Below are positions 9,201-21,170 of a DNA stretch of 64,000 bases, piece after piece. This DNA is from Ancylostoma caninum (lineage: Eukaryota > Nematoda > Chromadorea > Rhabditida > Ancylostomatidae). The DNA lies in NCBI GenBank assembly GCA_037903475.1, contig JBAJFG010000029.1, forward strand, positions 1,013,501 to 1,077,500. The letters run 5' to 3'. The stretch's first letter is position 1. Each line of letters begins with the position of its first letter. Under the pieces are notes generated by a model. That model did no database searches and was not told the origin of the DNA. It saw only the letters and a program-made list of their open reading frames with translations. Made by a program: the position numbers and the translations under genes.

Positions 9201-12200
9201 CTATGGTGCGATTCTGAAGGGACGCTTAGGATATTCCCTCAGCTGCGATAGGCGTTTGATCTCGTCTAAATAATTCTTGAGACGATCCATTGTAGGAGCT
9301 ATTGTGAGGTACAGGAACTCATCCACGGTGTTTTGGAAGAACAGCGTCGAGAGCTCTCTTCTGTAATTGAGGAGTATACAACACTTAGAGGATCACATGA
9401 GCAAAACCAAGAAGAACCTCAGTGCATGTTCGATTGGAACCATTTGCGCTTGCAGATTGCTAATGAAGAACTGAATTTGGTTGAGATACCTGGAAATATG
9501 GCTTTGATAGCACCTCACACCTTCACAGTACGTCATGAACTCACCAGTTTTGTGTGAAGTTGTGCCGCATGCTGTACGGTGACAGCCAGCCCATAATATG
9601 GTGGTTCTTTGCCAGTTCTGATTCTATATATTCAATTGTTTCCCTGGTGTTACCTTGGAAAATTGAGTACACGGTAAAGCCTGCAAAACATCCATTTAAA
9701 TAGACATCCAAACAGATATTCCATAAGGAATTACCTGTAAAATTACAGCTGTTGCTAATCAGATCCAAACCGCCAACGTGAAACTGACTGCAACCAAGAA
9801 CACGGGCTGCTCTATCCCTTGCTAATCTCTGGTCCTTAAAGAAGGACATTGACGATGTAGTGGACTGAGATCACTTTGTACTTACCCCATTTCTTCCCAT
9901 CAGCGCAATCTGCACGTTCAACACCATCGACGGCGTTCCCATCGGTAGTATCTCGCAAATTGCTGCCATATGATCGTATCTAAACAGTTTATGCTCATGG
10001 GAATTACCACGTTCAGAAAGCATTTGACGGCACTTTTTCAGTCGTTGCTCAAAATTCCCACATGGATTTTCACACATTGTTCAGAATTTTCTAGTTCTAT
10101 ACAGTATAGTGAAGACTAAGATTGAACCAACCCTTGGTTTAAAATGTGGATGGATATGAAGACTCCTCAAAGTCGTTACAACATTAGTTGGCGCAAATGG
10201 TCACCTATCCCTGATATTCAAATTGGGCGATGTCTCGTAGGTGTAAATATACAGAGAACTCCAAAAGTACGTAGACAAGAGTCGAGACCGCGGCGTGGCC
10301 CTCTTGGGCAGAGTCACGGGAGCTCAGAATAGTGTGCGCCTGCGTCTTTGCCCAAGAGAGCCGCGCCGCGATCTCGGCTCTTGTCTACGTACTTTTGGAG
10401 TTTCCTATAACTCCGCATGAATGCAATTACGCCAGCCTACTATTCGGGTCACAATAGACTTGTATCCGTATCCAATGTGTTTGACTGTGGGAGGGAAAAC
10501 ACAGCATGTGCATACCCATTCCCACTGGTTTTTACCCATTCTGCTATCCAATACAACTCATCCATCCACGTGTTCATTGGTTAGTGCAAGTGAGGTGTAT
10601 TGGTGAGAGACAACACAAATTGAAGATGGATAGATTATGGATTGTGATCAAGTGGAAATCAACCAGGAAAAGATATTCTGCATTGAAGCGAGTGGTTTGC
10701 ATATCCGCAAATATGTTTTCATTGGATAGCACATTCAGCAAAACACACCAACATATCCGCTAGAGCGCGATTATCCGACTGGATAGCGTATATTGGATAC
10801 GGACCCAGCAGCATAATTATAGCCTGTGTCTGGAAATGAAGTCCAAGTTCCTAACAGATTAGTAGCCAATACCTACATTTTTGAAAAGCAAACATTACGG
10901 CGAGTCAGGAAACCTTGACTTTTTGCACTCACTTGAAGTTAAAATTCACGTAATGTTATATATTCTCGACTCCAATTTTGATGAAATATCCGAAAATGTG
11001 CTTAGATTTAGAAAAGCCTCATTTTAAAAGAAGTTACAGCACTGCAACGATTAATCCATCGCCAGCCGTTCTTTTTTTTTCGCAGTTCGAGTTACGGGCA
11101 ATATTGTACACCTAAATGGTTGGGAGATCCAATCCAATTCTTTGGAAGAATGTTTTTCTATCACTCGGGAACTAGCGCCCTATCTGCAGAATTTTTTCGA
11201 TGTGTGATAGATACCTATTAGCTCCCTTGTGTTCTCAGATGCGGTTGCACTGCATTACCACTCTGTGAATCGTTGTTTAGGTACGGTATTTCATTCTTCG
11301 TCCGATTGGCTGTGCTGATACGAAAAAGGTCAAGAATTTGTGTAAAGTTGATGGGACGTCTGATCGGATAGTTTGCTCGATGTTGGCCTTTCAGGCTCTG
11401 GAGAAAGCGGTACTGCCGAAATGCGTAAACCCAATAAAGCATTTGTACCAATCTCTTGCCGGCAAAGTATTACTATTCACTAGAGTTACTATTTTTTTCG
11501 TCCTCTAAAGAATATTAACAATGAGACTCCCCGAAATGATCGTAAAACTACACCTTCAACATTGATAAATTACCTGAGAAAATCGGCTAAGCCCCCGTGA
11601 ACAATCAAATGGCTTACCTCTGCCATCCTGTGATAATGATGCCATGGAACTTGTTGAACTTCTTCTCTTGCTCCTAAAACTGGTGAATGAAAACCTTACT
11701 CCTACTGCTGTTTGGAACGCATCCGCAACAAACCGTTTTCGTTTCGATCCATGCTCGATTATTCGTTTCGTAATGGCGAATGTCAATGTACTTGGCAGAA
11801 GGGAAGTTGGCTCCCTTGTAGGCTGATGACGCCCAAACGACAGGGAAGTTGGTGGATATCATGGAGAAAGCGGCATCTTCAACAGAAAACTTTGCTTCCA
11901 GTCATTCTTAAGTGGACCATTTGTGAGAATTGAGCAAAGAAAGATACCTGGCATGGTCACAATGTTCTCCGAATAGTCCCAGATAACTGGCTCGATAATC
12001 TTCCCCAGACCGAGTTCAGAAATCATTCGTGAGTCGAAGTCTTTCAACATATCGTGCCAGGCAAGTACACTAAAACTCGGCCCTTGCAACAATGGTGTTA
12101 TGTCCGCGAAAATTTCATCAAAATTAATGACTAAAACACACGTCGCAGATGAACCTGTCAAACGTTTGACATATTCGGCGATGCTCTTCATGTGCGTTAG

Positions 12201-15200
12201 CGCCAATAATTGCTTGGTAGCACCAGCTGGTCCTTTGGAATCAATCCATTCCCTCGATTTTTCACAAACGCCAAACTGAAAAAAGCTTCCAGATATTCAG
12301 ATATCATAAGACGCCAACATCGAAGATTATAAAATTGATGAAGAAGCTCTGATTCCTTTGGCCAAAACGCGGAGGCCGACAAAAAAAAACGAGATCACTC
12401 AAAAATATAATTTTTCAAAAAGATATCTAAATCACGGGATCCACTATGATAAAATGATAGCAGAATGAAGTGTTGAAGATGCTGTCGTATCGATAACGAC
12501 TTTTGCTTTTGAAAAAAAACTAACAATTATTCGGTTTGATAAGTTAACAATTATTAGGTTGGTGAATAATTAATGCGGTTTTTTGTGACTTCTTTTCTCG
12601 CTAAACATTGAAACTGTTTAGTTGTTTTTTTTTTTCATGGAAACAATCCTATCCTTCCACTCAAGAAAGGTGTTATCCGAAACCGCATCCATATCCGCCA
12701 AATGTGCTCTATCTTGAAATGCAGCACAGTCGCTCCGGTATCTCAGGGAGCCTTTCAAAGATGGACCAATCAGCAAGGCTAAGCTGAACGTTTGTTCATA
12801 TTCGTGAGGTACGAGCTTCACAGATGAAGAAAGAGGAGGTTGTTCATCAAATTTCGGGTACCAAGAATTTTTAGCAGCCTGGAAAGGGATGAAAGCTTGA
12901 CAATGAGAATGCTGTCCGAACTCTTCAATATGGACCATTCCACCATGATACTTCCTCTCAAAGGGCTCATATGAGCATGGAGATTGGCCAAATGGGTCAG
13001 CCATGAATTCTCATCCAGGGAAATTGTTCAATTTCCTCCGATTTTCTGTAGCAAAACGAGCAGCCTCGACTTCAGAGGAATCTCGTCAGTCGGACCTCTT
13101 TCCCTTCCACGGCTTCCAAAAGTTCCTGGTCGTCGAAATTTGATTGTAGAGCTCCTCCTTATGATTGCACCTTCCTACTTAAACTACTTAACTATTTTTC
13201 GACTTGGCTTTGCTGATTTTTCTACAGCCAAATTTCGTTGAGGTTGCGGAATGACTGTGCTGCATTGCAAGCATTTCCGAAGTCGTAGAGCATCAGATGA
13301 TCAATATGGATACGATTTTCGATAAGACCGTTATTAAGTGGAAGAAGAGGAATATTTACGTGAAAAAGCCGTTCAAGAAGTATTAATTTTCAACAAGAAA
13401 AGGAGCCGCATTAATTGTGCACCATCCTAATAACAATAATCTTCACATATGCCCACAAAGGCGTTTTTGACAAGTACATTGATGAACCTCCTTGCTAATG
13501 CTCAAACGTCTGTGTGTAGATGCACATTTAACGCTGTATTTATACTTCATGCAAGCGTTGCGCACTTGCAAAATGTTCAAAGCAGCTCACCAGGTGGTGA
13601 AGCATGTGCATAATACGGTTGCGTTCTATAATAGTGATTGGCAGTTATACTCGCTGCACAAAGTCGCGTTTTGTATAAAATTGTTTCCTGCGAAATTAAT
13701 GAGCCAAATTCGCTCCAAGTCTGCTAGCAGTCGCGACGCCACGACTTGTTTCCTTCTTTCTCTGATTGTTTCAGCCTATGACCTATTTAACTAACGACGT
13801 TGTTGGGCAGTCGCGTCGCGCATGTTCTGAGCGTCGCCATACGGGGAAGTATAAACACAGTCTAAGGAGATCTTTCAAGCTCTTTTTTCTTTTGTTCGCT
13901 TCGCCACTGAAGTACTTGTGTTTAATGTTTCTGCGTACAGCTACTCTGAACATTCATAATAAAATCGTAAAGATCCTCTACGTACATGCATCATTTACGC
14001 CACGAACGACCATAGGTATCGTTCATAAACTATGAGATGAATAATTAAACGAAATCACGTTTGAGATGGATATCGGCGCTCATCTAAGGCTCAGCTAGCA
14101 GTAAATTTTATTACATGGTATGCTTATTATTGTTAAGAAGTTTCTACTATAGAAAATGGAGTGGCGTACCTCAAATGCTTCATCGGCTCCAATATGGAAG
14201 TACTTGATACCGAACTCCTTGTGTACGTCAATGACCTGCTTTAGAGCATCCTTCACTATGTCAACACCTTCTGTGTCTCCCAGGCATAACACCTAGAAAA
14301 TCAAATCGCCACAGTGACCTTATCTTCCGAGTGGTGCCAGAGGCCCATCAGAAGTACAAAAGATTAACGAACCTGTGGAAAAGCATCATTTTCCCTATAT
14401 TTCCGGAACTGTTCCAGTTTCAGGAACCATTCTAAGTGACCGAAAGTCTGTACCAGTGGTATGATGTCGAGATCAAGGCTTCTGGAAAATGCTAGTGGAA
14501 TATCTCGAGAAAAAAAGCTCTGTGCCCATATTTTCACCGACTTCGCTTTCGAGAGTATGGCCCTCACATCGTCCATTGAATAGGCATCGGAACTTCGCGC
14601 TACCTCTAGCTGGCCCGTCCATGGAAACATATCTTCCCATTCCAGCAGAATACCTAGGTACATGCTTTGAGGGGACATAACCCTGTGGTTGACTCTTAGC
14701 CAGAAATTTATTTACTTTGCAGTTTTGCTTTTGCATTGACATGAGCATTCAAATGGACCAATTACAATAAAGAAAATCACAATAAAGTCATGAAATAGGT
14801 CACATAGACGTCCTTCAACATGAAGAACTCCCTGGATCGTTGAGGCACCCGACTACCCGAGAGAATGCCTCTTTCTTACACACTACCTAGAGCATTTACC
14901 GGTTGAAAATCGAGCAAATTTAAATTTAAACACGTAGATGAACGATTTAGAAGCCCACCTAGAAAATCAAATGTTTGAAAAACAAAGACTCTCCCTTTTC
15001 TGGATACTCTGGTTTTTTACATGATCGAAGTCAAATATTCAAAAACTGCGCATATCTAAGCCATAATCCGGAATTTCTAGAGCGAACTCACCAGTTGCAC
15101 CAGACCGTGCGACCAGGTCAAGCAGGTCCATGAAGTAGGGTACTCGTGGCGGTGCTCCTTTTAGATCAAAGTGGACAATGATGTTCTCGTAGAATTCATT

Positions 15201-16934
15201 CTGGAATGATGCTAAGAAGGGTGGGAGTCTTCAGAAATTCCATATCTTCTCTTTCTATTCTCTTTATTCCCTGGCAAGCCTATCATAAGCATCACTGCTT
15301 GACAATATCTCAGTATCTTTGTTTTTGATTAATCTTCAGCTTAATTTTAATAATAATCTTCAACTTAATTTCTCATTTAGAAAAAGAATAGACAAGTGTA
15401 ATGATGTTAACAAACCTCTCTGCTTGGTCTATTATGTTTTGCCTTTGATCTTGTGTGAGTGATTTTTTTAGCGTCCCCCTGGAAAAAAAATTGAGAATAA
15501 TTATAAATTTTATTACTGCCAGTTCATCACCACAGATTTCAAGAACAGATAAATTATTGTATCATAATTAGATGAAATTTCCTGGGTCGATGATGAATGG
15601 GTTCTTTTCTGTTTGTTTTTTCTTTGAAAAATCTAGCTGCGAAGAAGGAGGGTTTTTTTTTGTTGGAAAGTTTGGCAGCTATTCTTGGGAGCAGTACCGC
15701 CCCACAACCCTAATTCCCGAAACCCATTAACCTCCCCGCTTCGATGCGCCACCAAAAAAAATCTGCCATCTCATCCCTTTCTGAAACACCTGACACTAGA
15801 GTTGGAGTGGGAGTTCTCGAAGGACTCAATTTAGAAGGGCGTTCCATGTACTATAATACAAGGATTGCTCCAGAATCCATAACACACTGTAGCTCGTTGT
15901 AAATCAATTACGGCACATGTAATCTTCTCGATAAACATAGAAAAAATTGCCTGTTCACCTCGTGCAGCGAATTGTGCTGCTTTATTTCGTTTGTGAATTG
16001 CGATATGAACGGTCCGCTACGGTGCGGCTCGTCGATCTGATGGTTGTCGCTTCGGCGGACAATCGCATCCGTTTTATGTTCCACTGGTGTTTGAGGTGGA
16101 ACTACATTAGCAGACGCCTGAAATACCTTTATCGTAGCCTAATCATCGATTTATGTACCCGTTATGATGGTCAGATCTATGTGTAGCTGAGGTACTGTTA
16201 CGTCGTTAGGGATTTAAGTCAGCGATACCAGTTGGTCGTTCATTCACTCATCCCTAAGTTCGGTTCCGTGATTCACTACACTTGTCCCTTTGCTATGTTT
16301 ATACTTCATCGCGGCACGACCGTAGTTGTGAGGAAGTTGCTGGTCCAGTGTGGAAACGCGTACATACTACGGTGGCGTCGTGGTAAATGGTGGTTAACAT
16401 TGCGATACGAGGTCGAGGGGCCGTGCTGCCTATACTTTTTCATCGAAAAATCATCAAATGGAAACGCGTCTGCAATGGAATATGATCTTCTCTTTGTTTC
16501 CTCCCTCTTGAAGATGCTTCAAGTCACAATCTAGTTAAGTTCGCTCGCCGCGACGCCATCGCAGCGCGATGAAGTTTAAACACAGCCTATCACAACTGCT
16601 GCTCTAGGTACTAGGTGTCTAAACAGACATAAGGAAACTAATGGTAAACGAAATATGGTAAGCAACAGCCTCAGTACGTTCGAGAACCATGTGCTTACCA
16701 GACCTGCCGCCGCCAGAGTGGAGCGGCGCGGTCCCCCTTTGTCTACAGTGCAATAGCGATTGTCTATCACTGAGCGCTGTATAAAAGATCAAGTGGTGTC
16801 ACCTGTCGCTCCAGTATGGGATGCCGTGGAAACGAGTTCGCAATTTGTAGAGTGATGAGAACAACTGAACAGCCTAGGAAAGCCTTCCATGCGATGCCAA
16901 AACCTCTGCGCCTGAGGTATCGTAGTCTAATCAT
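9201..16934 (-). CDS. GH20 beta-N-acetylhexosaminidase, HEXD / nematode Golgi HEX type, complete
   Basis: It should remove terminal beta-linked GlcNAc or GalNAc from glycoconjugates, probably N-glycans in the Golgi, as nematode HEX-2 to HEX-5 do. My reconstruction has 16 exons: 16803-16934, 15732-15850, 15416-15478, 15092-15228, 14542-14653, 14373-14481, 14170-14292, 12155-12275, 11948-12082, 11734-11876, 11618-11673, 9886-9979, 9735-9864, 9545-9680, 9397-9489 and 9201-9360. All phases agree, giving 620 residues. Residues 1-35 are a basic N-terminus plus hydrophobic signal anchor (type II membrane topology). The GH20 barrel has VHFDLKGAPPRVPYF (about 117-131), LLEWEDMFPW, PLVQTFGHLEW, the catalytic pair in HIGADEAFEFG (Asp261/Glu262), [45 protein letters not shown], then a helical C-terminus. 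Weak points are exon 2, exon 3 and the 36-nt last intron. Intron 7 (about 1.9 kb) and intron 11 (about 1.6 kb) are swollen by transposons. Confidence 0.93.
10257..10402. repeat. Near-perfect palindromic foldback element inside intron 11 of the hexosaminidase gene
   Basis: The arms read AACTCCAAAAGTACGTAGAC...CTCTTGGGCA and the complement TGCCCAAGAG...GTCTACGTACTTTTGGAGTT. Each is about 54 nt with few mismatches, around a spacer of about 38 nt. The arms are GC-rich in an AT-rich intron. It is a MITE-like palindrome and would form a long hairpin in pre-mRNA. Confidence 0.85.
10461..10803. repeat. Possible TIR element with GTATCCGTATCCAAT ends
   Basis: GTATCCGTATCCAAT at 10461-10475 is matched by ATTGGATACGGAC at 10791-10803. 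Related ATTGGATA and CTGGATAGCG strings lie inside the right half. It lies in intron 11 of the hexosaminidase gene. The inverted ends are short, so this is tentative. Confidence 0.4.
12554..13430 (-). mobile_element. Degenerate mariner element nested in intron 7 of the hexosaminidase gene
   Basis: The ends are mariner-type terminal repeats: TTAGGTTGGTG at 12554 and the complement of TTAGGATGGTG ending at 13430, both followed by AATTAATGCGG. TA dinucleotides flank at 12552-12553 and 13431-13432. At 877 bp it is shorter than intact mariners (about 1.3 kb). On the minus strand an HTH-like relic, HLMLYDFGNACNAAQSFRNL, resembles the N-terminus of mariner transposases. A 128-codon minus-strand frame (12618-13004) ends in FLEWKDRIV near the terminal repeat, as a transposase C-terminus would, but no catalytic triad can be read. 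It is inactive. Confidence 0.65.
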
Positions 16935-16958
16935 TGCACCATACGGATTTGGAGATCT
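16935..16958 (-). promoter_or_regulatory. Probable trans-splice (or 5' intron) acceptor before the hexosaminidase start
   Basis: On the minus strand, CACTTTTCCAG ends at 16957, leaving a 22-nt leader before the ATG at 16932-16934. Nematode mRNAs commonly receive a spliced leader at such a site. A cis intron from an upstream non-coding exon would look the same. An out-of-frame ATG that stops after two codons lies in this leader. Confidence 0.5.
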
Positions 16959-17419
16959 GGAAAAGTGTAGTAGAGCAAGCTGACATGAAAATGAGGAATA
17001 AGACACTTTGCACACAAAGTAGTCCTTGACGAATTACTATAATTAATTACTAGACATGATATGAAGAAACGAGTAGAATGTGAGGAGCACGAAGCGACAA
17101 AATAGAGCGGAAGTACCGCAGGAAAAGGTGTAAGATAGTCATATAATTTTCTGCCCTTCTCATAACTTTATCTCAAGGAATCTCAGGGGAGGTTCCAGTT
17201 GCTCCTTGTTTACCAAATGTATGTAGTAGGGAGACACGACTTCGAAAGCGCTCTTCAACTCTTATAGAACGCCGTCTTCTAGATAATTTGAATTTACATT
17301 GCGGCAAGGCACAAAAGAAAATCTTCAAGCGACAAAGATCCATTCCCCGGCACTTATCTCAACTTGCTTTTATTGTGGTCAAAAATGTAATACTAAAGTG
17401 GCTTCGGTCACTCCTGTGA

Positions 17420-17735
17420 GCATTAAAGACAGTGTGTCACTTCATTCCATGGGGTGTAGAAATCAGCATACTTTAGCCGTACTCGTCACGCTGATTCCAG
17501 TGATGTACGTCATAATGCATAAAAGTGTCGAGAACCCGTTTTTTTTTGGGGGGGGGGGGTCCGAATGTGTAGTTCACGGACCACTTGGGTCCGTGACTGT
17601 GCTGGCTGCTCGCCACGACTGCAGCGTTGGCCAACACGTCTTGGCGTGTCCGATCGATAAGATCAACGCCTTCACGCGTGCAATCGGCTCGACAAACTGT
17701 TCCTAACCCCGCCTCGAAAATGATTAAAAAACGCG
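17420..17735 (+). mobile_element. TIR element family, copy 2 (right end lost)
   Basis: Begins ATTAAAGACAGTGTGTCACTT, a diverged form of the 7721 terminal repeat. It shares the order CTCGTCACGCTGA, CACGGACCACTT, GTTGGCCAACACGTC and CCGATCGATAAGATCAACGC with copy 1. A poly-T/poly-G run near 17540-17560 replaces part of the interior. The matching right terminal repeat was not found. Confidence 0.65.
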
Positions 17736-17767
17736 TCTGGGGAGTTGGAGGTAGAAAATGGTGCTTA

Positions 17768-17903
17768 TAGTGTGTTTCACCTAGGAACATAGTTGTGAAG
17801 ATATCACAGAAAGAGAGAGCACGAGAAATAGTGCCGTATTCGGAGAGATGAGCGAGAAATGCAGATCATAGGCACGAATACTCAACTAACGTTGTTTCTG
17901 AAA
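17768..17903 (+). repeat. Dispersed repeat, copy A (partner at 48.0 kb)
   Basis: About 135 bp shared in the same orientation with 48029-48166, including AATAGTGCCGTATTCG, GCGAGAAATGCAGA, CATAGGCACGAATACTCAAC and TAGTGTGTTTCACC. It has no coding capacity, and its class is unknown. Confidence 0.7.
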
Positions 17904-19129
17904 TGGACTGTACTTGTAGTGGACGCGGCACACCAAGCATCGCTGTCCACATGCTATCATATGTATCTGGTCTGCATCACTTTACTTCCCATGAAACTTT
18001 CCCATCAAAAATCCATGAAGACTCAACAGAAACATTTTTTTCCTAGGAATAAAAATCGAAAGAAAAAAATTAACCCGTTGACCACCGTGTGACCCACATG
18101 GGCTAATTGTTGTGCATTTGTGCACCATTTCTTGTGTATGAGATAAATAAGAAAATAAATAAATAAACAACTAGAGATTGCGCAGCGGTACTTGTGAACG
18201 AAGTCACAAAAAGAATTGTTGACTCATCATTCAACACGAGGGATGTTGGTTCTCGAGTGGTCTCATTTCAACTCTTTAGGTAACCTTCCACTAAACAGGA
18301 CCGGGTTGAACATCGCTGCAACCAAGTATCCCATCCCAACTCATGTCTGTACTGCCACAGCCTCTCTCAAAATACATAGTGACCCAAAAAAAAAACTTAT
18401 TCGGTATTTTTGCACGCAACTGGGCATGTCTTCCTGACCAACCTTTTATGGCAATTCTACCAGTATGAAAAGTATGAAAATCTCAGAAAATGAAAGTTTT
18501 TGGTGCTGAGCTTGTTGCTCAGAACCGTAGCAGAGCCGCTGTAGTAATAGCCATAATAAGTCTATCCAGAACCCCTACCTAAGAGATAAAGCAACACTAA
18601 AGGATATTATCTCTTATGAATATCCATATAGAGCGCTAATTATCGAAAAAACCATAGAGACATCCCTATAGGTCTTCTCTATGTAATCGGAAAATCACAT
18701 AAAAACATGAGTACAGTTTGTTATTGCGGATACTGTGGCTTCATAAGCCGTATATGTGAGACCCGCTAACAACCATATATTGCTTTGCACCATAAATAAT
18801 TATTTGATAACTTCTTATTCCTTGTATGTGTATACGAGTGCTAGTACTGTATAACTTAATGAGGAGAATGGCGACTGAATTTTCTGTACCAAGGTTGCAA
18901 AAATAGCGGCCGTTCAGTAAGTACATTATCCTAACATTGTTAATGCTCAGCAAGAAAACATAACATAGCTTTTTCTCTGCAGGAAAAAAAGAAAAAAAAA
19001 CTGGTGCAGATGATTAAAATAAAATTTTAGGGCACTATTCCACTTGTTCTGCCCCAAAATCTCAAAATCAAAAATTCCTCTGAAACTTCGTCCAGGGTTG
19101 TTATTTGACATGCTGATCACAAATGTCAC
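17904..19129. other. Intergenic AT-rich stretch, no gene seen
   Basis: It contains AAATAAATAAATAA-like runs near 18145-18165, the kind often left as SINE or LINE tails. The short open frames are unsupported. Confidence 0.4.
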
Positions 19130-19485
19130 ATTCATTCTGTGCCGTATCCCCATTCGGGTAAGGTTATGGTAGGGTCAGGGTAAGTGAGGTACCTCACGGA
19201 ATCATCTGAGTTTTTGTCTAAGGGGGTAATTTGCTACGCTGATGACAAATTTTATACCGTAATCCCATTTGGGTAGGGTCAACGCAGGGTTAGGGTAAGT
19301 ATTGTCCATATGAAAACCTCAAATTGTTTCCAACAAGCAACATAAATGTGATATTCGTAATCAGCATGTCAAAAACCCACCGTAAACAAAAATTCAGGTG
19401 ATTCCGTGAGATGAATTATTTACCCTGACCTGCCGTGATCCTGACCAAATGGGGTTACGGCACAAAATGAGTGGAATAGTACCAA
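19130..19485. repeat. Foldback repeat with GGGGTTACGGCACAAAATGAG motif
   Basis: The segment around 19130-19215 (CATTCTGTGCCGTATCCCCA, TAGGGTCAGGGTAAG, CACGGAATCA) is inverted at about 19395-19485 (TGATTCCGTGAG, TTACCCTGACC, GGGGTTACGGCACAAAATGA). A partial direct copy lies near 19245-19290. Fragments of the motif recur near 29165 (TTACGGTACAAAATGAG), 31835 and 32105. Confidence 0.6.
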
Positions 19486-20904
19486 TTTTAGATTTAAAAA
19501 ACAATCCAGAAATCCAACGAAATCCGGTGATCCGGAAGGACTCCAAGGAGAAATGGTAAATGACACTGTATTGCAAAGCAAACCATGGCAAAACTCAAAA
19601 CTCTTGAAGACAACAAGTAGGGTCATATGATTGAGGGTACATCAGAAAAACAACCATTCAGGTGGGAAATGCCAGAAATTTCAGGTTTGTAAACATCCTC
19701 GATCGATGGTGGACAAATTGGTTGCGGTTTCTATGAGGAAATGGAGGGAAAAAAGAAAAGAATGTGAAAATCTGCTTAAATTTCATTATAGAAGCCTTTT
19801 TCTCTCCATTCCACAATAATTTTCCCTTCAATCTGCGGCGATTCAGTGGTAATTTCTTCGCAGTAACCTAGACGAAAAATGGAGTGTCAGCAATCAAATT
19901 CAACATCCAGAATAGGGAAAGGTTTCATAGTGGCACATTTATACAATTTCTTAGTGCATCTTCTAGTGCTGGAACAAATGAAATAAACAAATAAACAAAT
20001 AATTTTCGAGCCGCCTACAAGTCGGTCATCGTGTCGGTCAACGCATACATACAAAACTGAATAGAACTGGAACAAAGAAAAGTGGGCGGCGCGACAGGAG
20101 GACAAGTATTGAGGTACTTGAGTAAGTTTGTTCAGTGATTCTAGTGTTCTGCAGGCATTTGCAGACACAACAACTGGTATGAGAATAACACCTATAACCC
20201 TGATAGGGGAAAATATTGTAATTTAACTGTTGAGTGAATAAATAATTAATAATGAAATAAAGCAATTCAACAGTTAAGAGCTTTCGGGAGTCTCATAATG
20301 TAAGTATTACTATAATAGATTAAGTAGTTATAATAGTAAATTTGTACGACGGTGATGAGGAAAACATTTGTTACTGAGGCGACTAAACGGGAAATTGTAG
20401 AAATAGGGGCAATGGAGTATCCCTCCCTAACCATGACATTGTTTTTTAGCAGTGGATAACCTCTAAAATGACCTCTAGGAACGTGAGCAGGTGAAAACAA
20501 ATAGAATTTCTGAACTGAAAAATGATTAGCTGGCGAAATTACTCACAAGTTGGACTCAGAATAAAAGTTGATCAAATTACAATACTTATTAACTTTTTTT
20601 GAGCTACCCCACAGGCCAATTTGGATAGAAAAAAGTATTACATTATTCACTCACTTTTTTAAAAGACTAATTTGAAAATCAAATTGTGATCGCTAATCCT
20701 ATAGAACGAAGTTTCAGCACTATGGACAGGGAAACCTTCAAAGAAGCAAACAAACAAAAAAACGTAGGTGAGGAGAGGGCACATTAGCTATGACTACACT
20801 TTCGTACATTCGTTTCATGTGAACCTGTAAGTCTTTAGTTGTACATAGATATGGATAAATATGGAAATAACACTGAGATGCACTGCAAGAAAAGAAAATA
20901 GGGT

Positions 20905-21170
20905 GATTGAAAAGTATGGGTGCCTAATTTAGAGCTTTAATTTTTTATTTGCAAGCTTTATCACGCCCTTATTTTACACACATTTTGGAACGTCATAAGG
21001 TTCCCTTTCTTTAGACCTATAATTCACTCGGTTGCTTGAAGTCATGTGAACGTGTGAAAACCGCGAACTCATTGTTCGCCTTGAGCAGTCTGGAGACTTT
21101 ACTGTAGCAATAACAAGAAAACTTAAATAACTCCCCTGCAAACAGCGCGGAGATCACCAAACTATGGAAG
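20905..21170 (+). pseudogene. Tc1/mariner transposase N-terminal relic
   Basis: A terminal-repeat-like start (GGGTGATTGAAAAGTATGGG) at about 20901 is followed, near 21045-21140, by a translatable HTH-like segment, RELIVRLEQSGDFTVAITRK, before a stop. It resembles the first helices of Tc1/mriner-type DNA-binding domains (Tc1/mariner superfamily). Nothing of the catalytic domain follows. It may be from the same maT-like group as the 3.3 kb relic, but the two do not overlap. Confidence 0.5.

Noticed and set aside
9333..9557. 74-codon plus-strand frame at 9.3 kb
   Set aside because: Antisense to the last two exons of the hexosaminidase gene, which are strongly supported.
12618..13004. 128-codon minus-strand frame as an extra host exon
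   Set aside because: Lies inside the mariner terminal repeats, and the flanking hexosaminidase exons join in phase without it.
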